This document shows, piece after piece, positions 14,388-22,090 of a stretch of 23,243 nucleotides of DNA (positions are counted from its first letter, which is position 1; every line of letters starts with the position of its first letter). Both the position numbers and the translations under genes were made by a program. This stretch comes from a virus: positions 1-23,243 of the IMG/VR virus record IMGVR_UViG_3300032053_012680, one strand, 5' to 3'. The notes beneath the pieces were generated by a model. The model had not been told where the DNA came from, did no database searches, and saw only the letters and a program-made list of their open reading frames with translations.

Positions 14388-14843
14388 ATGCCAAAAACTT
14401 TTACTTGTAGCGCAACTGACGCAGAAAGTCTTCATAATTATGTTGAAATTAGTATCGACCCGCACCTGTTGAGTAATTTTTCTAACGAAGAGGGAATAGC
14501 GGCTTTTTTGTCCAACCAAAGTTGCTCCGAAGAATTCCAAAAGCTTAAAAACGAACTTTTAGAAGAAGTATTGTTTATTATTAATAATAATTTAACAGTA
14601 AAACAAAAAGAAGTAATGCAAATGACTTATTTGGAAGGAAAAACCCAATGTGAGATATCTTTTGCGCTTGGAAAGCATCAAACAACCATACACAAAATGC
14701 TTCAAGGAAATATAGATTATAATAATGATAAAAAACGATATGGCGGAGCTTTAAAAAAAATAAAACGGTTATGTTCAAGTAATAAGAGAATAAAGCAAAT
14801 TTTAGCACAAATGAGAACGTATACGCCAGAAAGTAAACCCTAA
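14388..14843 (+). CDS. Sigma-region-4-like helix-turn-helix protein
   Basis: A 151-residue protein from ATG 14388, five bases after AGGAG; an in-frame GTG at 14370 has no such site. Residues 69-106 (LTVKQKEVMQMTYLEGKTQ, then CEISFALGKHQTTIHKML) match sigma-70 region 4, the helix-turn-helix that reads -35 elements. No region 2 is visible, so this is not a complete sigma factor. It may be a small sigma-like or anti-sigma adaptor that redirects host polymerase, as small phage proteins do in T4 (known for T4, inferred here). The first 65 residues are acidic and helical and not recognised. It lies between the primase and IF-3 genes. Confidence 0.7.
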   Translation: MPKTFTCSATDAESLHNYVEISIDPHLLSNFSNEEGIAAFLSNQSCSEEFQKLKNELLEEVLFIINNNLTVKQKEVMQMTYLEGKTQCEISFALGKHQTTIHKMLQGNIDYNNDKKRYGGALKKIKRLCSSNKRIKQILAQMRTYTPESKP

Positions 14844-14863
14844 AAAAGGAGAAATGACTCAAT

Positions 14864-15334
14864 ATGGATATTTTGGTAATTGGAGAAGATGGAAGCAGGC
14901 TTGGGGAAATGTCTCTAGAAAAAGCAAAAAAGACAGCAAATGATTTAGGAAAAAGTTTGGTTTTAGTTAATCCAAAAGAAAATATTTATAGAATGGCAGA
15001 TGTTGGCAAATTAAAATATGAACAAAAACAAAAAGAAAGGGATCAAAGAGCCCAAAGGAGGACTCACAAAATAAAAGAAATTAGGTTCACACTAACCACC
15101 GAGCAACATGATATTGATGTCAAAGTTAGGAGAATCCGAGAGTTCTTAGTGGAAGGCCTAAAAACAAAGATTTCTATGCGACTACATGGTCGCCAAGAAA
15201 GCCTTCGGGACCTCGCCATTGAAAAAATAAAGAGCATCATCGATTCCTCTATTACCGACGGAATAGCAAGTGTCGACAAAGGACCATCGGTTGAAGGAAA
15301 AAATATAATAGTTTTCTTAAATCCCACCAAATAA
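14864..15334 (+). CDS. infC: Translation initiation factor IF-3
   Basis: A 156-residue protein with both IF-3 domains. The N-domain has EDGSRLGEMSLEKA and LVLVNP; the linker begins KLKYEQKQKERDQRAQRR; the C-domain has IKEIRF, DIDVKVRRIREFLVEG, KISMRLHGRQ and VEGKNIIVFLNP. Bacterial IF-3 is about 170-180 residues; this one lacks the N-terminal extension. IF-3 binds the 30S subunit, prevents premature 50S joining and checks the start codon, so a phage copy could bias initiation towards phage messages (inference). The RBS is poorly placed: AAGGAG (14846-14851) is 12 bases from ATG 14864 and only two from an out-of-frame ATG at 14854, whose frame ends after 29 codons. Confidence 0.9.
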   Translation: MDILVIGEDGSRLGEMSLEKAKKTANDLGKSLVLVNPKENIYRMADVGKLKYEQKQKERDQRAQRRTHKIKEIRFTLTTEQHDIDVKVRRIREFLVEGLKTKISMRLHGRQESLRDLAIEKIKSIIDSSITDGIASVDKGPSVEGKNIIVFLNPTK

Positions 15335-15565
15335 TAATCCATACATCCTACCTGTTTGATTTCATTCGTCATTTTTTTAAACAATCCTGTATAAAAATAA
15401 TCTATAATATTCTGTTTTCTATCAATAATTTGAGTATTAGTTATATGGCATAGTGTGCCTTGGCTTAATTTTAAAGATGGCAACAATTCTTAATACTTAT
15501 CTAATTTTGTATATTGTTGGCAAAAAAATATAAAATTAGACTAAACACTATAACTGGAGACTAAA
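15335..15565. other. 231-bp AT-rich intergenic region
   Basis: No gene was found on either strand. It holds TATAAT (15403-15408) without a convincing -35, and TTTCTATCAATAAT (15416-15429), identical to 5681-5694. It also has a 7-bp inverted repeat (15433-15439 with 15491-15497) enclosing GGCA/TGCC, an AT-rich stem at 15501-15539, and the sequence AACACTATAACTGGAGAC before the next gene, which resembles the leader at 5734-5748. No tRNA-like arms were seen. It separates the replication/translation block from the unknown block that follows and probably holds a promoter. Confidence 0.6.
15501..15539. repeat. AT-rich inverted repeat upstream of the 154-aa gene
   Basis: CTAATTTT-G-TATA (15501-15513) pairs with TATAAAATTAG (15529-15539), giving about 11 bp with one bulged G and a 15-base loop. 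It is not followed by a U-tract, so it is not an obvious terminator. It lies 27 bases before the start codon and leaves the GGAG of the next gene free. Confidence 0.45.
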
Positions 15566-16030
15566 ATGGCCGAAACCTTAGATTGGGGAAAACTAACAAC
15601 CGAAATCGTTCCAAACACAAAAAAGATATTATTTGAGTCAAACAAACATCGTTTTACTAAGATAGCGTTTGATGTTTGGCAGTTTAATGACTCTACAGTC
15701 GAGTCTCTTTGGATTTTGGAAGATGGTGAAGACGGCAAACAGTATTTGGTGGCGAAATATGAAGATTCCGATCAATCTTTGGAGTCCAAAAGCAATTGGT
15801 TAGCGTTACTTGATAAAGAAGGAAAGAATATTACGCTTGCGTATAAAAACACTCCTATTCAAAAATTTGCGTCGTCCGACTTTGGTTTTAGTAAAGATGA
15901 CGCCTATATTTTTCAGAAAATGTTAGTTGAAAAACTAAGTTCAGATAAATCTTTTGTAGAAAAGCTCATAAAATCACAACCAAGAGAGAAACAGGAAAAA
16001 TTGCTGACACAATTTCCTGAATTGGTATAA
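15566..16030 (+). CDS. Unknown 154-residue protein
   Basis: TGGAG lies seven bases before ATG 15566. It is the first gene after the long intergenic region. The first two thirds have alternating strands with many aromatic residues (FDVWQF, SLWILEDGED, YLVAKYE, NWLALLDKEG, ITLAYK), suggesting a beta-rich domain; the last third is helical and charged and ends in EKLLTQFPELV. There is no signal peptide or membrane segment. The family is not recognised. The next gene starts 15 bases downstream, so the two are probably cotranscribed. Confidence 0.75.
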   Translation: MAETLDWGKLTTEIVPNTKKILFESNKHRFTKIAFDVWQFNDSTVESLWILEDGEDGKQYLVAKYEDSDQSLESKSNWLALLDKEGKNITLAYKNTPIQKFASSDFGFSKDDAYIFQKMLVEKLSSDKSFVEKLIKSQPREKQEKLLTQFPELV

Positions 16031-16045
16031 TCGGAGGCCACTCAA

Positions 16046-17791
16046 ATGTCAAATAGCTTTAATATAGGCGATATCGTCCGTCTTGCACAAACCATGTTGG
16101 ACGCAAAAACAAAGGGTCGGGAGTTTATGCTGGAAGATGTTCACAAATTAACTCGCCTAGCATATGAGCAATATCCCAACGACTCTGTTATTACTCAGGT
16201 TGCATCCGCCATAGAAAAAATGGCAGAACGTGCGCCAAGTGGAGCAGTTATAAGTCAATCGGATATTTCCAACATATATAACAATTTTGTCAAAATATCC
16301 TCTGACTCTAGGTTTAGAGAGGTTTTGGGCGGACTATTGCTTAATGAAAGCGCGGTGGCCAAGACTGATAGCGATTTCGTTAAACAAAATCGACTAGATG
16401 TGGATATTGAAAAGGCAATTGACAATCAAATTGACCCAAATCTCACAAGTACGATAGCGTCAATATTTTCCGACAGTATTGACTCGTCAAAAGCTTTCGA
16501 TAACAAAATAGCAACCAAGGGAATAGAGTTTGTCAGCGCAGAATTAAAATCTCTTGGTTTCAAACCATCTGTTGAAATAATGGGTGGACATCAAGACAAT
16601 ATTATATATGCTGCACATTTTGACACTCGCAAGGGTCGCATTACTGTAGCAATACCAACACAGATTAATAACGGCAGAGTGTTGTTTCCAAGTACCTTCG
16701 TGGCCGATGATCACCTGGAAGAACTAAATGCTACAGCATTAACTATGTTTGTTGAGAAAAAAGCCCTTGCTGGAAATTTTTCCGTTCCCAAGACTTCTGA
16801 TGTTTTGTCAGCTGTTCGTGTTATTTTTGGCAAAAAAGATATGGAGAATAACGAATTCTCTAAAATAAGCAATGTTATTCCCGATAGTACCGAAAAAGAA
16901 ATAAGCCCAATGTATTCTGTTTCGGACAAAGTTCCTGGAGAAGTTGATGAGCTAGATGCTTCCCAAATATCTATGCCAAATCTTACGTTATCTTATGCTA
17001 CTCAGAAGGCCGATATGCCTTTGGCGTTAGCACATTTGTCTAGAGATTTTGAAGACGATGTTTTAGAAGCAGCCAGCGCATTTGGGCTTGAGTCTATTAG
17101 AAACGGCAAAGAATTAATTGCCAGCGAATTACGTTCTGCTGGGTTTAAAAACGCACAAGTGAGGTTTGGTAGCGAAAGCAACCAGTCAGTGATTTATTTG
17201 GCGTCAATTAATACTCCAAAGGGCGCAACGGAGATTGAGGTTGCGGTGGAAATGAGAGCGGTAGGCTCTAACAAGTATATGCCACTAATGCCCACTTATT
17301 TTGCATACGATGGGCTAATTGAAGACTTTACTCCAGCTAAACTACAGCGTTTTGCTATTTCGTCCACAAATCCTTCTTCTAAGACAACTGTTTATTCCGC
17401 ATCATACTCATATATGTTGCTGCCTGAACTAAAAGATGAGATTTTGAAGGCTGCTAGTGAAAATGATTATGTGACATGTGAAACGATTTTGTCAGAAATA
17501 AAAGAAAGATTTGACGAAGATAATTTTAAAAACGCAATAGCTGATTATCATTTTGTTTTAACACAGAAATCCAAATTAAATAAACAATCACAGCACAAGT
17601 GTTCCAAAGTTATTCATGCCGGCCACGGATCAATTGAAGAGCGTTGCGGGCATTTTCTTGTTCCAATGAGCAAGGTTGTTACTGATGAGCAGGGAAACTG
17701 CAGATTAAAGACCGCTATCGAGCGCGAAAGGCTGAATCCGCTTGAAAAAACGGGAGCTGAGATATCTACAAGCAAAATCAATTTAACATAA
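16046..17791 (+). CDS. Large unknown protein with an internal domain duplication and C-terminal Cys/His motif
   Basis: A 581-residue protein with GGAGG before ATG 16046. It has a helical N-terminus (1-130). Two copies of a roughly 100-residue alpha/beta unit lie at about 134-235 and 335-437, aligned through KGIEFVSAELKSLGFK with GKELIASELRSAGFK, NIIYAAHFDTRKG with SVIYLASINTPKG, and LFPSTFVADDHLEE with LMPTYFAYDGLIED. A Ser/Thr-rich linker separates them. The C-terminus has C519, H524, C534, H536 and C552 around VPMSK, a possible zinc site. The family is not recognised. Size, duplication and location suggest a virion or assembly protein, but no known structural motif was seen. Confidence 0.8.
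   Translation: MSNSFNIGDIVRLAQTMLDAKTKGREFMLEDVHKLTRLAYEQYPNDSVITQVASAIEKMAERAPSGAVISQSDISNIYNNFVKISSDSRFREVLGGLLLNESAVAKTDSDFVKQNRLDVDIEKAIDNQIDPNLTSTIASIFSDSIDSSKAFDNKIATKGIEFVSAELKSLGFKPSVEIMGGHQDNIIYAAHFDTRKGRITVAIPTQINNGRVLFPSTFVADDHLEELNATALTMFVEKKALAGNFSVPKTSDVLSAVRVIFGKKDMENNEFSKISNVIPDSTEKEISPMYSVSDKVPGEVDELDASQISMPNLTLSYATQKADMPLALAHLSRDFEDDVLEAASAFGLESIRNGKELIASELRSAGFKNAQVRFGSESNQSVIYLASINTPKGATEIEVAVEMRAVGSNKYMPLMPTYFAYDGLIEDFTPAKLQRFAISSTNPSSKTTVYSASYSYMLLPELKDEILKAASENDYVTCETILSEIKERFDEDNFKNAIADYHFVLTQKSKLNKQSQHKCSKVIHAGHGSIEERCGHFLVPMSKVVTDEQGNCRLKTAIERERLNPLEKTGAEISTSKINLT
16445..16750 (+). repeat. Copy 1 of the duplicated domain in the 581-residue protein
   Basis: This encodes residues 134-235. 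Its landmarks recur in the same order and spacing in copy 2 (17048-17356): (K)GxEFxSAELxSxGFK, IIYAAxxxTxKG, then PxxFxxDxxxEE. Divergence at the DNA level is high, so the duplication is old. Confidence 0.75.
17048..17356 (+). repeat. Copy 2 of the duplicated domain in the 581-residue protein
   Basis: This encodes residues 335-437 and aligns with copy 1 (16445-16750) over its full length with few gaps. The conserved residues are mainly the SAEL/SEL-GFK helix end, the IY-strand, the T-KG turn and the P-F-D-E loop. Confidence 0.75.
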
Positions 17792-17804
17792 AAGTTGGAA
17801 AAAA

Positions 17805-19319
17805 ATGAAACCTTTTGAGTATATTGGGCTTTGTCTCACAAAATTATTTAGTATCAAGAATAATATGTCCCGAACATCCAGCACTCTATCTTTAATTCCA
17901 CAATTTGAATTTTTGGGTTTCCAATTAGACAGATTGGTAGAGGAAGTTGATGCCGTTATTGGCGTTTTTGAGAAAGAAGCCAAAATAGAGCGCAAAGAAC
18001 AAAGGCCATTTGCTGAAGAAAAATTCTCTGACGAACACATGTATCTGATAAAATCTCGTGGTAATTTAATAGACGCGGCCAGAGAAGTGGCAGAGATGTC
18101 GGGAGAATTAAAAATAATTGGAAAGTTAAATAGTACCGAAAAATATAATGTTTTTACAAACAGCCTGGATAATCTTCTTAGAGCTATCGCTGGTGTTATA
18201 GTAGATTTTGATGAAGCTAACACAAACAAAATGAAAGAAAGCGATTATTTGCCACTAGCTCAAGAGTTAGAACATCAAACACAAATTGAAAAAGAAAAAA
18301 ACAAAAAAATAGACGAAAAACAATTGGCACTAAGATCTAATCAGATTGGAGACACTGAGGGTGACGAAGAAGAGTCGGAGTCTTCTGGATTGTCACAAAC
18401 CCCCAGAGGTGTTACCACAATGTCACCAGTGAAGCCGGTTAAACAATTAAAAAAGAAGCAACCAAAGGCGGAGAACAAAATGAACATCGAGTCTTTAATA
18501 GCATTAGCGGACAAACTAGATAAAGCCGGTCAGGAGGAAGAAGCCAATCGAATAGACGAAATGGTAAAAAAGATAGCGGCTGAGTTGCCACCCATAGATA
18601 TCAAAAAGGTTAATTTTGATGAAGTGGAAGACAAAGAACAAAAGACATTAAAAGAAAATAAAATTGGCAATACGAGCGCTGCGTTTGAAAAACTGGCAGC
18701 CATTGCAGACAAACTAGACGAAATTGGTGCTCCAGAAGAGGCCGGCCTAATAGATGAATTTTTACAAAAATATGCTTCATCGCCTGAAGACAAATACGTT
18801 CTTAAGGGCACAGAAGATGAGATTACTAGCGCCGTTAGTGTTTTTGTTAATTCTCCCGGAGAGGAAACAAAAAATAAAGCCGTAGAGTCATTGCAAAAAT
18901 ATTTAGACCTTCATGAGAGTTATACAAATCTTAATCCAAAGAGCGCAGCAAAAAAGACCGAAACCGCTGACCCTTATGACTCAAAAGAACATCGCAAAAC
19001 ACAAGTAAGGCAGCCGAAAAAAGAAAACAAAGAAACTAAAGATCATCATGTTTCTTCATATCAGTCTGGCAATTCTACCTTAAGCATACGTCACTGCCCA
19101 GTTCATATTGGTGTGCCAATGTCTCGCATTGGAGACCACACTTATCAGTGCTCTTTAGATGGAGAAGTGTTTAATTGGGAAACCGGATGGACCGGACCAG
19201 ACGGAGAAGTTCATCCAGGCGGAAGTGTGGCCGCACAAACTCCAGAGTCCACAGAATACGAAACGTCTCATCGCATATTTGATTCTAGGGAAAAAACCTT
19301 AAGTGGGGCCACTTATTAA
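17805..19319 (+). CDS. Unknown multidomain protein with two copies of a shared helical motif
   Basis: A 504-residue protein. The start at ATG 17805 has only a weak GGAA upstream; ATG 17865 is an alternative. An N-terminal helical domain (about 20-145) is followed by a charged, Ser/Lys-rich linker. Two copies of a 29-30-residue motif follow (229-258 with LADKLDKAGQEEEANRIDEM; 296-324 with IADKLDEIGAPEEAGLIDEF), then another flexible stretch and a C-terminal Cys/His domain (HCPVHIGVPMSRIGDHTYQC, then EVFNWETGWTGPDG). ATG 18480 inside the gene has GGAG six bases upstream and would give a protein beginning with the first motif, as the next gene does. The family is not recognised; a virion or scaffold role is possible. 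The stop overlaps the next start (TAATG). Confidence 0.78.
   Translation: MKPFEYIGLCLTKLFSIKNNMSRTSSTLSLIPQFEFLGFQLDRLVEEVDAVIGVFEKEAKIERKEQRPFAEEKFSDEHMYLIKSRGNLIDAAREVAEMSGELKIIGKLNSTEKYNVFTNSLDNLLRAIAGVIVDFDEANTNKMKESDYLPLAQELEHQTQIEKEKNKKIDEKQLALRSNQIGDTEGDEEESESSGLSQTPRGVTTMSPVKPVKQLKKKQPKAENKMNIESLIALADKLDKAGQEEEANRIDEMVKKIAAELPPIDIKKVNFDEVEDKEQKTLKENKIGNTSAAFEKLAAIADKLDEIGAPEEAGLIDEFLQKYASSPEDKYVLKGTEDEITSAVSVFVNSPGEETKNKAVESLQKYLDLHESYTNLNPKSAAKKTETADPYDSKEHRKTQVRQPKKENKETKDHHVSSYQSGNSTLSIRHCPVHIGVPMSRIGDHTYQCSLDGEVFNWETGWTGPDGEVHPGGSVAAQTPESTEYETSHRIFDSREKTLSGATY
18470..18482 (+). promoter_or_regulatory. Possible internal translation start in the 504-residue gene
   Basis: GGAG (18470-18473), six bases, then ATG 18480 in frame (codon 226). 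The product would start MNIESLIALADKLD, closely resembling the true N-terminus of the next gene (MEIYDLIKISDELD). Either a second, shorter protein is made from this gene, or the site is a relic of a fusion of two genes. Confidence 0.45.
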
Positions 19320-19897
19320 TGGAAATTTATGATTTAATTAAAATATCTGATGAATTAGATGAAATGGGTTTAACCAAAGAAGCAGAATTTATAGATTCTA
19401 TAATAAAGATTTCAGAAAAAAAAGAAATTCCAATAGGCTTATTTGTTGATGATCTAAAAAAGATTTTTACAAATTTTTCAAAAGGAAAAGCGTTTTCAAA
19501 AATTAAGAGTGCTTTGCCAGAAATTTTTAGAATTTTAGACATTTTCTCTCGTCTTCAGGATCATAAATTCAAAGAGATGGCGCCCAGCCATGAGCTAGAG
19601 TCGTTAAGTCCAGCTCCGGCAGTTATGCTCGCCGAGCACACTCTGGCCCGACAAGAAGACATTGATGATATTCAGATACAGATTAAACAAACCAAAGATC
19701 CCATTAAGCTAAAACAACTGCAGGGAGAGCTTGAAAGTATAGTCAGAGAGTTGAAAGGCAATTTTAATGAAATAGCCAAATTGAGAAACGAAGATGTAGA
19801 AGAGTTTAGAGAGTTTGTTAAACACTATGACAAGCTCAGGATGAGTAGAAAAATAAATTATAATCCAGAAATTTCAGCTTTTAAAGCAAAGATGTAG
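19319..19897 (+). CDS. Unknown 192-residue protein beginning with the shared helical motif
   Basis: ATG 19319 overlaps the previous stop. The first 30 residues (LIKISDELDEMGLTKEAEFI and following) are the motif found twice in the preceding protein. The middle is helical and basic with a hydrophobic stretch (IFRILDIFSRL), then an Ala/Pro-rich segment (SPAPAVMLAEH). A long coiled-coil-like helix follows from about residue 110, with KQLQGELESIVRELKGNF. There is no signal peptide and no clear transmembrane helix. The function is unknown; the shared motif and coupling suggest it works with its upstream neighbour. Confidence 0.78.
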   Translation: MEIYDLIKISDELDEMGLTKEAEFIDSIIKISEKKEIPIGLFVDDLKKIFTNFSKGKAFSKIKSALPEIFRILDIFSRLQDHKFKEMAPSHELESLSPAPAVMLAEHTLARQEDIDDIQIQIKQTKDPIKLKQLQGELESIVRELKGNFNEIAKLRNEDVEEFREFVKHYDKLRMSRKINYNPEISAFKAKM

Positions 19898-19902
19898 CAA
19901 AA

Positions 19903-20619
19903 ATGTCCAAGAAAATTTTAAGGCATCCAGACAAAGAAGAGATAATATCTAAATTAACCACGGGAGAGTCCGTTCGCAATATGGAAGCGTGGTTAAAAGA
20001 GAAGTACCCAAAGAACAAGAACTTGTGGATTACCTCTGTTACTTTACAAGAGTTCCGAAAATCCAATCTTCAGTTAGAGGGCAAGGTGCTAAGAGACATA
20101 CAGGAAGCTGGAAAAATTCAAAAACAAAAAACTGAAGAACTTGAAAAAACTCAGAAGATTCAGATGTCAGACGCATATAATAAAAAAATTAATGCCATAG
20201 TTGATACAAAGCTTGATGTTGCCAAAAAGATATTAGAATTAGACTCTATAATCGATGACAGAATGCAATATTGGTTTAACGCAATAAAGAGTGGGGAAGA
20301 AACGGCAAGCAAGGGAGACAAAGAATTGCGTCTCTACATGGATCGTTTAATGAATCTTCTCGCACAGTATAAAAAGTTTGTTGAAGGTTTAGCTGACAAG
20401 ACTATAGATCATAACGTTAATATTACTATTGTTAATGACCAAATTAATATTATAAGAGATGTTATACGAGAATGTATGGCGGAAATAGCTCCAGAACAGG
20501 CCATGCTTTTTATGGACAGAATGAACAAAAGAATGAGTGAGTTAAACTATCGGCCCATTGAGGTAGTTCCTATAAGATTAGATGATTTACAAGAAGCGGA
20601 AATCGAGCCCATATATTAA
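19903..20619 (+). CDS. Unknown HTH/coiled-coil protein, possibly a terminase small subunit
   Basis: A 238-residue protein. The first 60 residues (HPDKEEIISKLTTGESVRNM, then WLKEKYP, then VTLQEFRKS) have the plan of a helix-turn-helix domain with a conserved HPxxxEI start, as in some small terminase or DNA-packaging proteins. A long coiled coil (about 60-125) and a helical domain follow, ending in an acidic tail. Small terminases combine an N-terminal DNA-binding HTH with a helical oligomerisation region, which fits. No large terminase is in the window to confirm it. ATG 19903 lies just after the previous stop, with no strong RBS. Confidence 0.75.
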   Translation: MSKKILRHPDKEEIISKLTTGESVRNMEAWLKEKYPKNKNLWITSVTLQEFRKSNLQLEGKVLRDIQEAGKIQKQKTEELEKTQKIQMSDAYNKKINAIVDTKLDVAKKILELDSIIDDRMQYWFNAIKSGEETASKGDKELRLYMDRLMNLLAQYKKFVEGLADKTIDHNVNITIVNDQINIIRDVIRECMAEIAPEQAMLFMDRMNKRMSELNYRPIEVVPIRLDDLQEAEIEPIY

Positions 20620-20634
20620 ATTGTCGGAGACATA

Positions 20635-22086
20635 ATGGCGTCAAATAAAATTACCCAATCCCGCGAAAATGGCAGATTGAACGAGTACATGTACAATCGT
20701 CTTAGTGGTGCTGTAGAAAAAGGAATGAGTGATAATTTAATAGACGAGTTGGTACAAGATGGACAGGACGCCAGTGACTTTGGAGTAGAAGACGAAAAAG
20801 GTTATAATCTCTATTTTTTTATTAATAATTTAACCGATGATATTTTAGAAGATACGTTTGGTGTAGATCTTAACGATAGTCAAAAAAGAGATTTAAAACA
20901 ATATTTATTTTCACACAAAAATGATGAAAAATATAAATTCACCAATCTGGTAGATTTTAGGATTTTGGTTTATGATTGGTTGTGTAACAATAATTTTCAC
21001 AAAACTGCTCATCCCAATATTGGTGGAAAAAACTACAACAAAGATACAACCTACAACATAGACAAGTGGATAACAACTCTTAAAAGCATATACGCCGCTA
21101 TTAACAATAGGGAAGAAAGAGGAGATGCGGTTAAATATTTTACGCAGAATTGGGACACAGATGAGAGACAGCATTTTATTAATTGGCTAAAATATCATGA
21201 AGAAGGAAACATGGAGAAATACAACGTGAAAAACGCTAAACTAACCAAAGAGGCAGACTTAGATTTTACAATTCCTCCGTCATGGGCTAAAGAGGATGGT
21301 CGACAAACTCAGGCGCCCTACATGTCCAATTACAAAATTAATAAAGAAAAGACTCGCAAAGAACAAGAATTAGAAAATGCGCAAATGTTAAAGATTAAAA
21401 TGCGCGGAAGACTACTGTCTTTTAAAAGATTATTGGACAAATATAACGACATTCTTCCAAAACAAAATCTTGATAACATTTATAATGAAATTCATAATTT
21501 GGACATAAGTATTAGTAAACTAAATATTTATGCCTCTATGCAAGATTGTTTGTATCGTTCGGCCAACAGAATACGTAAATTTGGATTTTCTGAAGGGGCT
21601 GAACTTTTGGAAAAAATTGCCGAAAACCCTGTAGCTGGAAGAGATGTTCTAGAGTCCATGCCAAAGGGTATTTCTGATCAGCCTAATTTGCCGGCAGGAG
21701 TTCCAGCAATAAACATAAAGGGAATAATAGATAGGCTAGAAGGATTAAGCAAAACACTAAAATCTCGTGACATGATAAGAGAGTTGGCAAGTATAGACAT
21801 ACTTCTTAATGAGTTGGGGCTTGCTAGTTATTTTCCAGAATTATCTGATGCTCAATCTAAATTGATTGAGTCGTATGGGTATGCTAGCAATAAAGTAGAA
21901 AGTATAATTGCTAAACTTAGAGGAAGTGGCGTTAGTCGGCCGCGGGCGCCAGATGTTAAAGCGCCAACCCCGCAAGTTAAGACCGTTCCTCCAGCCAAAC
22001 CAATTGATACTGGCGAGATAATGAATAAGCCTGTTGGTGAGGTTAAACAAGAGTTGCCCAAAGAGGCACCCAAAAAGGTCGTATAA
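20635..22086 (+). CDS. Large unknown, mostly helical protein
   Basis: A 483-residue protein; TCGGAG lies seven bases before ATG 20635. The N-terminal 200 residues are acidic and aromatic-rich. A Lys/Glu-rich helical middle follows, with ANRIRKFGFSEGAELLEKIA near residue 310-330, a distant relative of the helical motif in the two upstream proteins. A helical unit follows around 365-435 (LASIDILLNELGLASYFPEL and a neighbouring Ser/Lys helix), and then a Pro/Ala/Val-rich tail (about 440-483), probably flexible. The family is not recognised with confidence. The flexible tail and motif sharing suggest a virion or assembly protein. Confidence 0.78.
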   Translation: MASNKITQSRENGRLNEYMYNRLSGAVEKGMSDNLIDELVQDGQDASDFGVEDEKGYNLYFFINNLTDDILEDTFGVDLNDSQKRDLKQYLFSHKNDEKYKFTNLVDFRILVYDWLCNNNFHKTAHPNIGGKNYNKDTTYNIDKWITTLKSIYAAINNREERGDAVKYFTQNWDTDERQHFINWLKYHEEGNMEKYNVKNAKLTKEADLDFTIPPSWAKEDGRQTQAPYMSNYKINKEKTRKEQELENAQMLKIKMRGRLLSFKRLLDKYNDILPKQNLDNIYNEIHNLDISISKLNIYASMQDCLYRSANRIRKFGFSEGAELLEKIAENPVAGRDVLESMPKGISDQPNLPAGVPAINIKGIIDRLEGLSKTLKSRDMIRELASIDILLNELGLASYFPELSDAQSKLIESYGYASNKVESIIAKLRGSGVSRPRAPDVKAPTPQVKTVPPAKPIDTGEIMNKPVGEVKQELPKEAPKKVV

Positions 22087-22090
22087 CTAA

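Noticed and set aside
15335-15565. Possible tRNA or structured RNA gene in the intergenic region
   Set aside because: No acceptor/T-arm pairing, CCA end or conserved T-loop was found on either strand; only short AT-rich inverted repeats.
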